This document shows positions 1 through 5,064 of a DNA stretch of 5,064 nt, piece by piece; within the stretch, counting starts at the first letter, position 1; every line of letters starts with the position of its first letter. The translations under genes were made by a program, and so were the position numbers. Source of the DNA: Robiginitomaculum sp. (lineage in GTDB: Bacteria > Pseudomonadota > Alphaproteobacteria > Caulobacterales > Maricaulaceae); assembly GCA_002732685.1 (NCBI GenBank), contig NVRS01000003.1:64615-69678 (forward strand), in the 5' to 3' direction. The notes beneath the pieces were generated by a model. The model worked only from the letters and a program-made list of their open reading frames with translations. It had not been told where the DNA came from and did not search any database.

Positions 1-720
1 GGTGATATGGGCATGATCACTAAAGATGATTGCGTTATCGCCTTGTCCCGTTCTGGAGAAACCAAGGAATTGGCTGATATTATTCAATTTTGCAAACGGG
101 CTGCAGTACCGCTGGTCGCTATGACTTGTAAAAAGAACAGTGCTTTGGCTAATGCCAGTGACTATTTATTGCACCTTCCAGACACGCCGGAAGCTTGCGC
201 CATTACCGGAGCACCAACCACATCTACCACATTACAAATGGCACTCGGTGATGCATTGGCAGTCGCTTTATTAGAATCAAGAGGATTTACCGCTGGGGAT
301 TTCAAAGCTTTCCACCCGGGCGGAACTTTAGGCGCACAACTACAATCAGCTGGGGATTTAATGCACGTCGGTGACCGTTTGCCGCTGGTTACGGACAATA
401 GCCACATGGAAACAGCTTTATCGATTATGAGTGAAAAAGGCTTTGGCTGTGTAGGTGTCACAGATAAAGCAGGTGTTTTGTGTGGTATTATCACCGACGG
501 CGACATTCGCCGTAACCTCGACAAAGATTTGCCCAAGGCCAGCGTCAAAACGGTAATGACTAAAGAGCCTAAAACTATTACATCTGGTACATTGGCGGCA
601 GAGGCCCTCAATATTATGACGGCAAAACCGCCCAAGGTCATGCAAATATTTGTGCTCTCAGCGGGCAAACCCGTCGGCATCATCCATATGCACGACTTAT
701 TGCGTGCCGGACTAGCTTAG
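1..720 (+). CDS. kdsD: Arabinose-5-phosphate isomerase (KdsD/KpsF family), 5' end outside window
   Basis: This cytoplasmic enzyme interconverts D-ribulose 5-phosphate and D-arabinose 5-phosphate, the first step towards Kdo of LPS or capsule. The reading frame is open from base 1 (Gly-Asp-Met-Gly-Met) to TAG at 718-720, giving 239 visible residues. The E. coli enzyme has 328, so roughly 90 N-terminal residues are missing, and the ATG at base 7 is internal. Visible residues show the second half of the SIS sugar-phosphate domain: SRSGET at 16-21, PEAC near 63-66, the Thr/Ser-rich APTTSTT at 71-77 and HPGGTLG at 105-111, whose His matches a catalytic histidine of E. coli KdsD. Two CBS domains follow, about 120-175 (with GIITDGDIRR) and 183-238, ending HMHDLLRAGLA, very close to the family C-terminus. 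It converges on the Sel1-like gene 23 bases downstream. KpsF and KdsD paralogues cannot be told apart from this fragment. Confidence 0.95.
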   Translation, partial: GDMGMITKDDCVIALSRSGETKELADIIQFCKRAAVPLVAMTCKKNSALANASDYLLHLPDTPEACAITGAPTTSTTLQMALGDALAVALLESRGFTAGDFKAFHPGGTLGAQLQSAGDLMHVGDRLPLVTDNSHMETALSIMSEKGFGCVGVTDKAGVLCGIITDGDIRRNLDKDLPKASVKTVMTKEPKTITSGTLAAEALNIMTAKPPKVMQIFVLSAGKPVGIIHMHDLLRAGLA

Positions 721-753
721 GGTTTAGCTAGGAAGCGTGCTTATTAAGCAGCG
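712..753. terminator. Pair of small inverted repeats between convergent genes, weak terminator candidate
   Basis: Two inverted repeats lie back to back where kdsD and the Sel1-like gene meet. The first is CTAGCT (712-717) against AGCTAG (726-731), with the kdsD stop codon in its loop. The second pairs CGTGCTT (736-742) with AAGCAGCG (746-753) around a 3-base loop, with one bulged G; the Sel1-like stop codon (744-746) falls in its loop and right arm. Neither is followed directly by a T run on either strand, although T7 occurs at 766-772. The position suits transcription termination for both genes, but the form is not a classical Rho-independent terminator. Confidence 0.3.
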
Positions 754-1058
754 TATGCAGTAACCATTTTTTTACGGTTTTCCACAAGCCATCCGCGCGC
801 TGCACGTTGAGCCAAAGTCACATCATCAGTACTCATTTCCACTGTCAACTCACTGCGATATGCCTGAGCTGGCTGTGAACCAAGAAGCGCCGCAAGATTG
901 AACCACTTATGGGCTTCAATCATGTCTGGACCTCTGTCCTCGTGATCTGTGGAATATATAAGGCCAAGACGGAACAAATCCGCAGCTTCGGCTTTTGCAA
1001 TAACGGCCTCGCGGGCCTCTTTAACTTCAACATCTGTAAAGGCCATAATGCCCCCCAT
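744..1058 (-). CDS. Short Sel1-like repeat protein
   Basis: A predicted soluble protein of about 104 residues. Its middle part, from ADLFRLGLIYST through EAHKWFNLAALLGSQPAQAY, is a Sel1-like (TPR-related) helix pair with the typical xLGxxY and AxKWFxLAA pattern. The C-terminal part (MSTDDVTLAQRAARGWL) matches the final helix of small alphaproteobacterial Sel1 proteins. Such repeats usually mediate protein contacts; no enzymatic role is visible and the partner is unknown. The frame also allows GTG at 1065-1067, but AGGTGA at 1068-1073 directly abuts that codon, while the ATG at 1056-1058 sits 9 bases from it and is preferred. A third choice is ATG 1044-1046 behind a run of six G. There is no signal peptide or membrane segment. 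Two tandem TAA codons (744-746 and 741-743) end the gene. A 32-codon ORF lies just upstream in the same frame, separated by two stop codons, and may be co-transcribed. Confidence 0.8.
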   Translation of the reverse strand: MGGIMAFTDVEVKEAREAVIAKAEAADLFRLGLIYSTDHEDRGPDMIEAHKWFNLAALLGSQPAQAYRSELTVEMSTDDVTLAQRAARGWLVENRKKMVTAYAA

Positions 1059-1067
1059 TTTCTTCAC

Positions 1068-1073
1068 TCACCT
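1068..1073 (-). promoter_or_regulatory. Ribosome binding site of the Sel1-like gene
   Basis: On the minus strand this reads AGGTGA. It is 9 bases from the ATG at 1056-1058 and zero bases from the GTG at 1065-1067, so it argues for the ATG start of the Sel1-like protein. Confidence 0.5.
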
Positions 1074-1085
1074 AACACCTTCGGA

Positions 1086-1184
1086 TTATTCCATCATGGA
1101 AAGTCCTTGTGGCGATGTCCGCTTCGGCATTTTATCAATGTCTCCCGCTTCGATAATTTGACCCTGCTCTGCATGGGTTGACAT
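1086..1184 (-). CDS. Probable 32-residue small protein upstream of the Sel1-like gene
   Basis: An ATG-started frame of 33 codons including TAA begins MSTHAEQGQ and ends PQGLSMME. It is polar, with an acidic first half (E, E, D, D) and a basic middle (KMPKR), and has no hydrophobic segment. I do not recognise it. In favour of coding: base composition jumps from very AT-rich just upstream to balanced exactly across this frame, its codons resemble those of neighbouring genes, and it lies about 34 bases downstream of a TATAAT box. The Sel1-like gene starts 27 bases after its stop codon, which suggests one transcript. Against it: no good Shine-Dalgarno precedes the ATG, so a leaderless or weakly translated start, or the internal ATG at 1128-1130, must be considered. 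It is in the same frame as the Sel1-like gene but two stop codons (1086-1088 and 1068-1070) separate them. Confidence 0.45.
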   Translation of the reverse strand: MSTHAEQGQIIEAGDIDKMPKRTSPQGLSMME

Positions 1185-1209
1185 AAGGTTAATTGCTGTA
1201 AAGGTTAAT
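1185..1209. repeat. Direct repeat AAGGTTAAT, two copies, 16-bp period
   Basis: AAGGTTAAT occurs at 1185-1193 and again at 1201-1209. On the minus strand these are two ATTAACCTT copies lying between the candidate transcription start and the 32-codon ORF. A 16-bp period puts the copies about one and a half helical turns apart. It could be a regulator site in the untranslated leader or chance in AT-rich DNA. TTAACC resembles a CtrA half-site, but the canonical TTAA-N7-TTAA spacing is absent. Confidence 0.3.
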
Positions 1210-1373
1210 GAAGCTTTATTATAGTTAAAACAAGTAAATGATTATTTATATTTAGTTTATACTAAGATTATACATGATTACCAAATAATTAATAGTTACA
1301 TTAATGAAGTAAATATAAGTAATAATGTCGTAGAAATGAACTAGAAATTAGATGAAATAAAAGCAAAAAACAT
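1210..1373. other. AT-rich intergenic spacer
   Basis: This spacer separates the end of the gat operon from the upstream side of the small ORF and Sel1-like gene. G/C content is about 18 percent over 1201-1320 (21 of 120 by count), against roughly half in the flanking genes. Besides the TATAAT box I see only a short inverted repeat, TTAGT (1252-1256) and ACTAA (1261-1265). No frame looks coding and no RNA gene is recognisable. Confidence 0.6.
1218..1223 (-). promoter_or_regulatory. Candidate -10 box for the small ORF and Sel1-like gene
   Basis: The minus strand carries a perfect TATAAT. Transcription would begin near base 1211, about 27 bases before the ATG of the 32-codon ORF. At 17 bases upstream the -35 position reads AATAAT, a poor match to TTGACA, so the promoter rests on the -10 box and on the change in composition. 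TATAAT-like strings occur by chance in such AT-rich DNA. Confidence 0.4.
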
Positions 1374-1399
1374 AAAAAAACCGGCTTTTCAGCCGGTTT
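1374..1399 (-). terminator. Rho-independent terminator of the gatA-gatB-nitroreductase unit
   Basis: A perfect 9-bp stem, 1378-1386 with 1391-1399, closes a 4-base loop that reads GAAA (a GNRA tetraloop) on the minus strand. The GC-rich core is CCGGC/GCCGG. On the minus strand the stem runs straight into seven T (1380 to 1374). It starts 28 bases past the nitroreductase stop codon. The plus strand has no T run after the stem, so it terminates minus-strand transcription only. Confidence 0.92.
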
Positions 1400-1427
1400 C
1401 TCAAAATAATTCTACAAATAGAGTTAC

Positions 1428-2117
1428 TCAATCGTAAAATTTTACCAACTCATGCAGCTCTGCGCGGTCGACAACAAGGTCGTTTACCGGCGCATCCGGG
1501 TCAGCATAACCCATAGACATGCCCACGAGGATATGTTGCTCGTCAGGATGTTCTGTATGCTTCTTAACAGTATCCGGAAAAGCGCGCCATGCACCTTGCG
1601 GGGCCGTGTGCAAGCCTTGTTCACGAGCAAGCAGCATCAATGTCTGTAGATATATGCCGATATCCATGAATTGCGGCGCGTCCATACGCTTATCAATAGT
1701 AATGAGAATACCGACGGGAGCACCGAAGAAATTAAAATTCTGTCCAACCTGCATCATACGCGCTTGTTTATCGTCTTTGGGAATGCCCAAAAGCGCGTAC
1801 ATATCTTCACCCAATTTATAGCGCCAAGACCGCATAGGCTCCCAAAGCGGTGATGGGTAAGGTGGATATGTATCTTTCTCCGTTTGACCTTTCATAAGCT
1901 TACCAATGACCTCACCGCGAAAAGCGTTCAGAGGTTCGCCCGTCATAACATGCACATTCCACGGCTGAAGATTACCGCCGGAGGGTGCGCGGCGGGCTTT
2001 TGCAAATATTTTACGCAGGACTTCAGGGGGGACGGGCCTATCCAAAAATGCCCGCGTTGTAATACGCGATTTAATCGCCTTGGAAACGGATTTGGATTTA
2101 TTGGTCTTTATAGTCAT
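1428..2117 (-). CDS. Nitroreductase-family FMN oxidoreductase
   Basis: A cytoplasmic flavoprotein of 229 residues that should use FMN and NAD(P)H to reduce nitroaromatics, quinones or a similar acceptor; the true substrate is not evident. Residues SRITTRAF at 17-24 and APSGGNLQPW at 44-53 are the N-terminal FMN phosphate and ring contacts of the family. GAPVGILITID near 133-143 forms a core strand, the helix QTLMLLAREQGLHTAPQGAW lies around 157-176, and the C-terminal GMSMGYADPDAPVN is typical. Full length fits the family. GTG at 2121-2123 opens the frame two codons earlier but overlaps the ribosome site, so the ATG at 2115-2117 is preferred. It is last in the minus-strand unit, 39 bases after the 68-residue ORF and just ahead of the terminator. 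It is not a known GatCAB partner, so co-transcription may mean only shared supply. Assignment to a named subgroup such as NfnB or PnbA is not possible here. Confidence 0.92.
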   Translation of the reverse strand: MTIKTNKSKSVSKAIKSRITTRAFLDRPVPPEVLRKIFAKARRAPSGGNLQPWNVHVMTGEPLNAFRGEVIGKLMKGQTEKDTYPPYPSPLWEPMRSWRYKLGEDMYALLGIPKDDKQARMMQVGQNFNFFGAPVGILITIDKRMDAPQFMDIGIYLQTLMLLAREQGLHTAPQGAWRAFPDTVKKHTEHPDEQHILVGMSMGYADPDAPVNDLVVDRAELHELVKFYD

Positions 2118-2122
2118 ACTCA

Positions 2123-2128
2123 CCCTTT
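2123..2128 (-). promoter_or_regulatory. Ribosome binding site of the nitroreductase gene
   Basis: The minus strand reads AAAGGG, 5 bases from the ATG at 2115-2117. Its last G is the first base of the alternative GTG start, which makes that start unlikely. The site lies in the third, diverged copy of a 15-bp tandem repeat. Confidence 0.6.
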
Positions 2129-2171
2129 ACTTATTTTGGCTTTATTTATTTTGGCTTTATTTATTTTTGTC
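2126..2171. repeat. 15-bp tandem repeat, three copies
   Basis: Plus-strand unit ATTTTGGCTTTATTT is exact at 2133-2147 and 2148-2162. A third, partly diverged or shifted copy is seen on each side (TTTACTT at 2126-2132 and ATTTTTGTC at 2163-2171). Read on the minus strand it gives AAATAAATAAAGCC-type units. The first supplies the last codons and TAA stop of the 68-residue protein, the second repeats that stop in the same frame, and the third runs into the AAAGGG ribosome site of the nitroreductase gene. The unit length of 15 keeps the frame. Confidence 0.75.
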
Positions 2172-2363
2172 TTGTTCTTTTTGTTGTTTTCGGGAGAGCG
2201 ACACGCGCATGAATATATATTCTACGACGCCAATACCGAGCCCCGCACCAGCCGCGTACATAACATTGTGCCACTTATACCAAACCATACCGCCAATCCC
2301 TGCAGCAAGGATAAGGACATTTACCCAAAGGATACCTGTGTATTTTGAGTTAAGTGGTGCCAC
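2157..2363 (-). CDS. Small two-helix membrane protein, 68 residues, unknown function
   Basis: I do not recognise this protein. It has two hydrophobic stretches, about residues 10-29 (GILWVNVLILAAGIGG onward) and 34-52 (NVMYAAGAGLGIGVVEYIF), joined by a short YKWH turn. The tail is strongly basic and polar (RVSLSRKQQKEQDKNK). By the positive-inside rule both ends should face the cytoplasm, with a hairpin in the inner membrane. The second helix is Gly/Ala-rich (AGAGLGIG), which favours tight helix packing or oligomers. The start is GTG at 2361-2363, only 6 bases after the gatB TAG and without a clear Shine-Dalgarno, so translation is probably coupled to gatB termination. No later in-frame ATG leaves the first helix intact. 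The C-terminal codons and TAA lie in the 15-bp tandem repeat. Confidence that it is coding is good; function is open. Confidence 0.7.
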   Translation of the reverse strand: MAPLNSKYTGILWVNVLILAAGIGGMVWYKWHNVMYAAGAGLGIGVVEYIFMRVSLSRKQQKEQDKNK

Positions 2364-2369
2364 TCTAGG

Positions 2370-3860
2370 CTAAAGCCCCAACTTCTTGCGCAAGATTTCG
2401 TTTACGGCTTGCGGGTTGGCTTTGCCGCCGGAGGCTTTCATCACTTGGCCGACAAAGAAACCAATCAGGCGTGGATTGTCTGCCACTTTGGCGGCTTGGT
2501 CTGCATTGGCGTCAATGACGTCCCCAACCATTTTTTCAATAGCGCCTGTGTCTGTGACCTGCTTCAGTCCGTCGCGTTCTACGATCTCGTCAGCGGAACC
2601 ACCACTTTCGAACATTTTCTCAAACACGTCCTTGGCGATTTTACCGGAGATAGTTTTATCACCTATCAAATCGAGCAGTTCGCCGAGTGCATCTGAATTC
2701 ACCGGGCTGTCATCCAAATCAATACTGGCCTTGTTCAACGCCCCGAACAAATCCCCCATCATCCAATTGGCCGCAATCTTGGCATCACGGCCTTTTGCGA
2801 GCCGTTCATAGAAATCACCCTTGGCTTTGTCCGATGTCAAAATTCGAGCATCATATTCAGGTATACCATATTCGGATACAAACCGCGCTTTACGGGCATC
2901 AGGTAGTTCCGGTATATTGGCGCGGATATCATTAATATAGGAGTCAGTGATTTTTATCGGTAGTAAATCCGGATCTGGAAAATAACGGTAATCATGGGCA
3001 TCCTCTTTGGAGCGCATGGAACGAGTTTCACCTTTTTTGTTATCAAACAAACGAGTTTCTTGGTGAATTTCACCGCCCGCTTCTAAAATATCAATTTGCC
3101 GTCTGGCTTCGTAATTAATGGCCTGGCGAATAAAGCGCATGGAGTTGACGTTCTTAATTTCGCAGCGCGTACCAAGCTCGCCGCCCGGTTTACGCACACT
3201 AACATTCACATCAGCCCGCAAATTGCCTTTTTCCATATCGCCGTCGCATGTGCCGAGCGCACGAACGATACCGCGAATTTTCTCGACGTAAGCAGAGGCT
3301 TCTTCGGGGGTCCGCATGTCGGGCTTACTGACGATCTCCATCAAGCATACGCCCGAACGGTTTAGGTCAACATAGGTCTCGTCAGGTGATAGATCATGGA
3401 TGGATTTACCTGCGTCTTGCTCTAGGTGTAGACGTTCGATGCCGACAATGCACGGCTCGCCGTCTCCATTTTTGCTTTCCGGTGTGATTTCAATTTCGCC
3501 TTCGCCGACAATAGGAAATTCAAATTGGGAAATTTGGTAACCTTGAGGCAAATCAGGATAGAAATAATTTTTACGGTCAAAGCGTGAATATTTGTTGATC
3601 TGCGCATTGATGCCAAGTCCGGTACGCACGGCTTGCTCGATGCAAAATTCGTTGACCACAGGCAACATGCCCGGCATGGCCGCATCGACCAAGGACACCT
3701 GCGTATTTGGCTCCGCACCAAATTCCGTCGCCGCCCCTGAAAACAATTTCGACTTCGACGCCACTTGGGCATGAATTTCAAGCCCAAGAATGATTTCCCA
3801 ATCATGGTCCCGACCAGAAAGCCAATCTTTTTTGTCTGCTACACGCTTCGCTGTAAACAT
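2370..3860 (-). CDS. gatB: Asp-tRNA(Asn)/Glu-tRNA(Gln) amidotransferase subunit B
   Basis: GatB is the kinase and transamidase subunit of GatCAB. It phosphorylates the side chain of Glu-tRNA(Gln) or Asp-tRNA(Asn) and replaces the phosphate with ammonia channelled from GatA, in the cytoplasm. The 496 residues match normal length. GLEIHAQ at 26-32 and HLEQDAGK at 145-152 carry the Glu/His and Glu residues of the metal and ATP site. [18 protein letters not shown] spans 95-112, and the family signature around DLNRSG (165-170) continues to [16 protein letters not shown] (212-221), EIKNVNS (234-240) and [10 protein letters not shown] (290-299) follow. The last 150 residues form the helical YqeY-like tRNA-binding domain, ending [20 protein letters not shown]. 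In the signature, VCL replaces the more usual PL-type sequence, a mild difference. The ATG at 3858-3860 has only a weak site (AAAGAG, 6 bases away) and follows an 8-codon mini-ORF. The stop is 6 bases before the 68-residue ORF. Confidence 0.98.
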   Translation of the reverse strand: MFTAKRVADKKDWLSGRDHDWEIILGLEIHAQVASKSKLFSGAATEFGAEPNTQVSLVDAAMPGMLPVVNEFCIEQAVRTGLGINAQINKYSRFDRKNYFYPDLPQGYQISQFEFPIVGEGEIEITPESKNGDGEPCIVGIERLHLEQDAGKSIHDLSPDETYVDLNRSGVCLMEIVSKPDMRTPEEASAYVEKIRGIVRALGTCDGDMEKGNLRADVNVSVRKPGGELGTRCEIKNVNSMRFIRQAINYEARRQIDILEAGGEIHQETRLFDNKKGETRSMRSKEDAHDYRYFPDPDLLPIKITDSYINDIRANIPELPDARKARFVSEYGIPEYDARILTSDKAKGDFYERLAKGRDAKIAANWMMGDLFGALNKASIDLDDSPVNSDALGELLDLIGDKTISGKIAKDVFEKMFESGGSADEIVERDGLKQVTDTGAIEKMVGDVIDANADQAAKVADNPRLIGFFVGQVMKASGGKANPQAVNEILRKKLGL

Positions 3861-3870
3861 TTTATACTCT

Positions 3871-3897
3871 TTACTCTCGATTTTCTTTTTTCGTCAT
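3871..3897 (-). CDS. Eight-codon mini-ORF before gatB, possible leader peptide or displaced gatB start
   Basis: ATG at 3895-3897 opens MTKKENRE and stops at TAA 3871-3873, 10 bases before the gatB ATG. It has the best ribosome site in the region (AAGGA, 5 bases upstream), better than that of gatB. It is one base out of the gatB frame. The gatB frame itself is open back to 3893 but contains no start codon before 3860. Either ribosomes translate this mini-ORF and restart at gatB, or it is the former gatB start, shifted by one base in the A6 run at 3886-3891. Its coding status cannot be decided from one sequence. Confidence 0.35.
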   Translation of the reverse strand: MTKKENRE

Positions 3898-3902
3898 TAC
3901 CG

Positions 3903-3907
3903 TCCTT
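3903..3907 (-). promoter_or_regulatory. Strong Shine-Dalgarno AAGGA ahead of the mini-ORF
   Basis: The minus strand reads AAGGA, followed by CGGTA and the ATG at 3895-3897. This is the clearest ribosome site between gatA and gatB. It is 42 bases from the gatB ATG, too far to serve it directly. Confidence 0.5.
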
Positions 3908-3924
3908 GTGGGTATAAAACGACG

Positions 3925-4086
3925 TTATCCAAATAAATTAAACGCGACCAATGTTCCAATAATATAAATTATTACTGTTATTAGGCCTCTCAAATTCCTT
4001 GCTCTACGAGCAAAAGCCGTTTGCGCCATTCCGCCAAAAAATGCTGCAAGTGGAAGCATTAAAATCAAAATAAGTACTGTCTTCAT
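3925..4086 (-). CDS. Membrane microprotein of 53 residues between gatA and gatB
   Basis: This short frame begins MKTVLILILMLPLAAFFGG and ends GTLVAFNLFG. I do not recognise the family. The first hydrophobic stretch covers residues 3-22, a strongly basic turn (RRARNLR) lies at 27-33, and a second stretch covers 34-51. By the positive-inside rule the turn is cytoplasmic and both ends face the periplasm. The first helix also resembles a Sec signal peptide with an Ala-Phe-Ala site ending at residue 26, but the hydrophobic remainder makes a hairpin more likely. The ATG is 3 bases after the gatA stop codon; GGTGGG at 4095-4100, within the last gatA codons, sits 8 bases upstream as a Shine-Dalgarno-like site, so translation is likely coupled to gatA. 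Codon use is more AT-rich than in gatA or gatB (several ATA, AGA and TTA codons). A hydrophobic pattern with a clean basic turn argues for a real gene. Confidence 0.65.
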   Translation of the reverse strand: MKTVLILILMLPLAAFFGGMAQTAFARRARNLRGLITVIIYIIGTLVAFNLFG

Positions 4087-4089
4087 TAC

Positions 4090-5064
4090 TTATACCCACC
4101 ATTTCTTAGGTTTGGCCGTGAATGCGGCTGCTTTTTCTAAAGCTGCGCCTGCGGCGAAGACGGTTTCTTCGTCTAGGGCGCGGCCTATTATTTGTAGACC
4201 GAGCGGAAGCCCATTTTTATCCAAGGCTGCCGGAACGCTAATACCTGGTAGACCCGCAAGATTGGCGGTCACTGTAAAAATATCATTGAGATACATTGTC
4301 ACTGGGTCGTTGACCGGACGTCCGATTGGAAAAGCGGCGCTCGGGCAGGTCGGGGTCAAAAGCGCATCACATATTTCCCAAGCATTGGTGAAATCTTCAG
4401 CGATACGAGTGCGGACTTTTTGCGCCTGTAAATAATAAGCATCGTAATACCCAGCGGACAACACATATGTACCAATCATAATACGGCGGCGCACTTCTTT
4501 ACCAAAGCCTGCTGCGCGAGTGACTTCGTAAGTATCGTTTAGGTCTTCACCGTCCACCCGAACCCCGTAACGCATACCGTCATAGCGGGCCAGATTGCTG
4601 GACGCTTCCGCAGGAGCCACAATATAATAGGCGGGCAGCGCGTATTTTGTGTGCGGCAGTGACACTGGTACAATTTCTGCGCCAGCGTCTTTTAGCCATT
4701 CAATCCCTTGTTGCCAGAGATCATCGATCTCGCCCGGCATACCGTCCATAGTGTATTCTTTGGGGATGCCGATACGCAGGCCTTTAATAGAACGCTCACA
4801 GGCGGCAGAGAAATCAGGCAGGTCTTTGTTGATAGACGTACTGTCTTTCGGGTCGTACCCCGCCATAGACTGTAGCATAATGGCGCTGTCTTTTACGGTG
4901 CGGGTAATCGGACCGGCTTGGTCGAGCGAACTGGCAAAAGCGACAATACCCCAGCGGGAGCAACGACCATAGGTCGGTTTAATGCCGACCGTTCCAGTGA
5001 AGCTAGCGGGTTGGCGAATAGAACCGCCCGTATCTGTTGCAGTTGCGGCCAAACACATATTTGC
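4090..5064 (-). CDS. gatA: Asp-tRNA(Asn)/Glu-tRNA(Gln) amidotransferase subunit A, 5' end outside window
   Basis: GatA is the amidase-signature subunit of GatCAB, hydrolysing glutamine (or asparagine) to supply ammonia to GatB. The frame is open to the window edge, so 324 residues are visible of an expected 485-490, and the ATG at 5056-5058 is internal. [16 protein letters not shown] at visible residues 9-24 holds the nucleophilic serine of the Ser-cisSer-Lys triad, Ser178 in S. aureus numbering. The catalytic Lys and the cis-Ser (GGSSGGS region) lie beyond the window. Further landmarks are [40 protein letters not shown] and [20 protein letters not shown]; the Asp in the last is the likely glutamine-amine contact. 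The C-terminus ends KKWWV, then TAA at 4090-4092. The gene leads the visible part of the minus-strand unit. gatC is not seen and probably lies upstream, beyond the window. Confidence 0.97.
   Translation of the reverse strand, partial: ANMCLAATATDTGGSIRQPASFTGTVGIKPTYGRCSRWGIVAFASSLDQAGPITRTVKDSAIMLQSMAGYDPKDSTSINKDLPDFSAACERSIKGLRIGIPKEYTMDGMPGEIDDLWQQGIEWLKDAGAEIVPVSLPHTKYALPAYYIVAPAEASSNLARYDGMRYGVRVDGEDLNDTYEVTRAAGFGKEVRRRIMIGTYVLSAGYYDAYYLQAQKVRTRIAEDFTNAWEICDALLTPTCPSAAFPIGRPVNDPVTMYLNDIFTVTANLAGLPGISVPAALDKNGLPLGLQIIGRALDEETVFAAGAALEKAAAFTAKPKKWWV

Noticed and set aside
162..683. 173-codon open frame on the minus strand
   Set aside because: It is antisense to kdsD, whose SIS and CBS motifs are unmistakable; no ribosome site or family features support it.
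909..1181. Plus-strand frames of 90 and 70 codons
   Set aside because: They are antisense to the Sel1-like gene and the 32-codon ORF, with no family resemblance.
1178..1183. Perfect TTGACA on the plus strand, possible -35 box
   Set aside because: No acceptable -10 box lies 15-19 bases downstream, and no plus-strand gene follows; it overlaps the start of the 32-codon ORF.
1289..1304. TTAA-N8-TTAA as a CtrA site
   Set aside because: The CtrA consensus needs a 7-base spacer; here it is 8 in DNA so AT-rich that TTAA pairs are expected by chance.
1884..2348. 154-codon plus-strand frame with a hydrophobic Leu/Phe run
   Set aside because: The hydrophobic run is translation of the AT-rich 15-bp repeat; the rest is antisense to the nitroreductase and the 68-residue ORF.
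2386..2811. 141-codon open frame on the plus strand
   Set aside because: It is antisense to the conserved gatB C-terminal domain, Ser/Pro-rich as expected of a shadow frame, and resembles no known protein.
3885..3891. A AAA AAG, the classic -1 slippery heptamer, just before gatB
   Set aside because: It is phased for the gatB frame, which has no start codon upstream of it (a TGA overlaps the mini-ORF ATG). Ribosomes from the mini-ORF would need a +1 shift, the opposite direction.
3910..3930. Imperfect inverted repeat GGTATAA / TTATCC after the 53-residue ORF
   Set aside because: The stem is short, AT-rich and bulged, with no T run; it would also end transcription before gatB.

Overview
The window looks like an ordinary chromosomal segment of a Gram-negative bacterium, most likely an alphaproteobacterium. 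I base this on an arabinose-5-phosphate isomerase of the KdsD/KpsF type (Kdo and LPS biosynthesis), a GatA/GatB tRNA-dependent amidotransferase, and a short Sel1-like protein of a style common in that class. The assignment is by protein resemblance only. Both ends cut through genes: the 5' part of kdsD lies before base 1, and the 5' part of gatA lies beyond base 5064.

Layout. Bases 1-720 (+) hold the C-terminal two thirds of kdsD. A 23-base gap with two small inverted repeats separates it from a convergent Sel1-like gene (744-1058, -). That gene is preceded by a probable 32-codon small ORF (1086-1184, -) and a perfect TATAAT box (1218-1223, -) in a very AT-rich spacer; I count 21 G/C in the 120 bases 1201-1320. 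From 5064 down to about 1374 everything reads on the minus strand and looks like one transcription unit: gatA (partial), a 53-residue two-helix membrane protein, an 8-codon mini-ORF, gatB, a 68-residue two-helix membrane protein, and an FMN nitroreductase. It ends at a clear Rho-independent terminator (1374-1399). Gaps are 3 bases (gatA to the 53-residue ORF), 6 bases (gatB to the 68-residue ORF) and about 39 bases (68-residue ORF to nitroreductase).

How the genes work together. GatA releases ammonia from glutamine or asparagine, and GatB activates mischarged Glu-tRNA(Gln) or Asp-tRNA(Asn) and transfers the ammonia. GatC is not in the window. The two small membrane proteins and the nitroreductase have no known part in that reaction; their link to gatA/gatB is positional.

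I find no mobile element, CRISPR array, RNA gene or defence system. The points worth a second look are small: an uncharacterised membrane microprotein between gatA and gatB, a mini-ORF with a strong ribosome site just before gatB that one base would fuse to it, a 15-bp tandem repeat carrying stop codons and ending in a ribosome site, and a likely 32-residue protein upstream of the Sel1-like gene.
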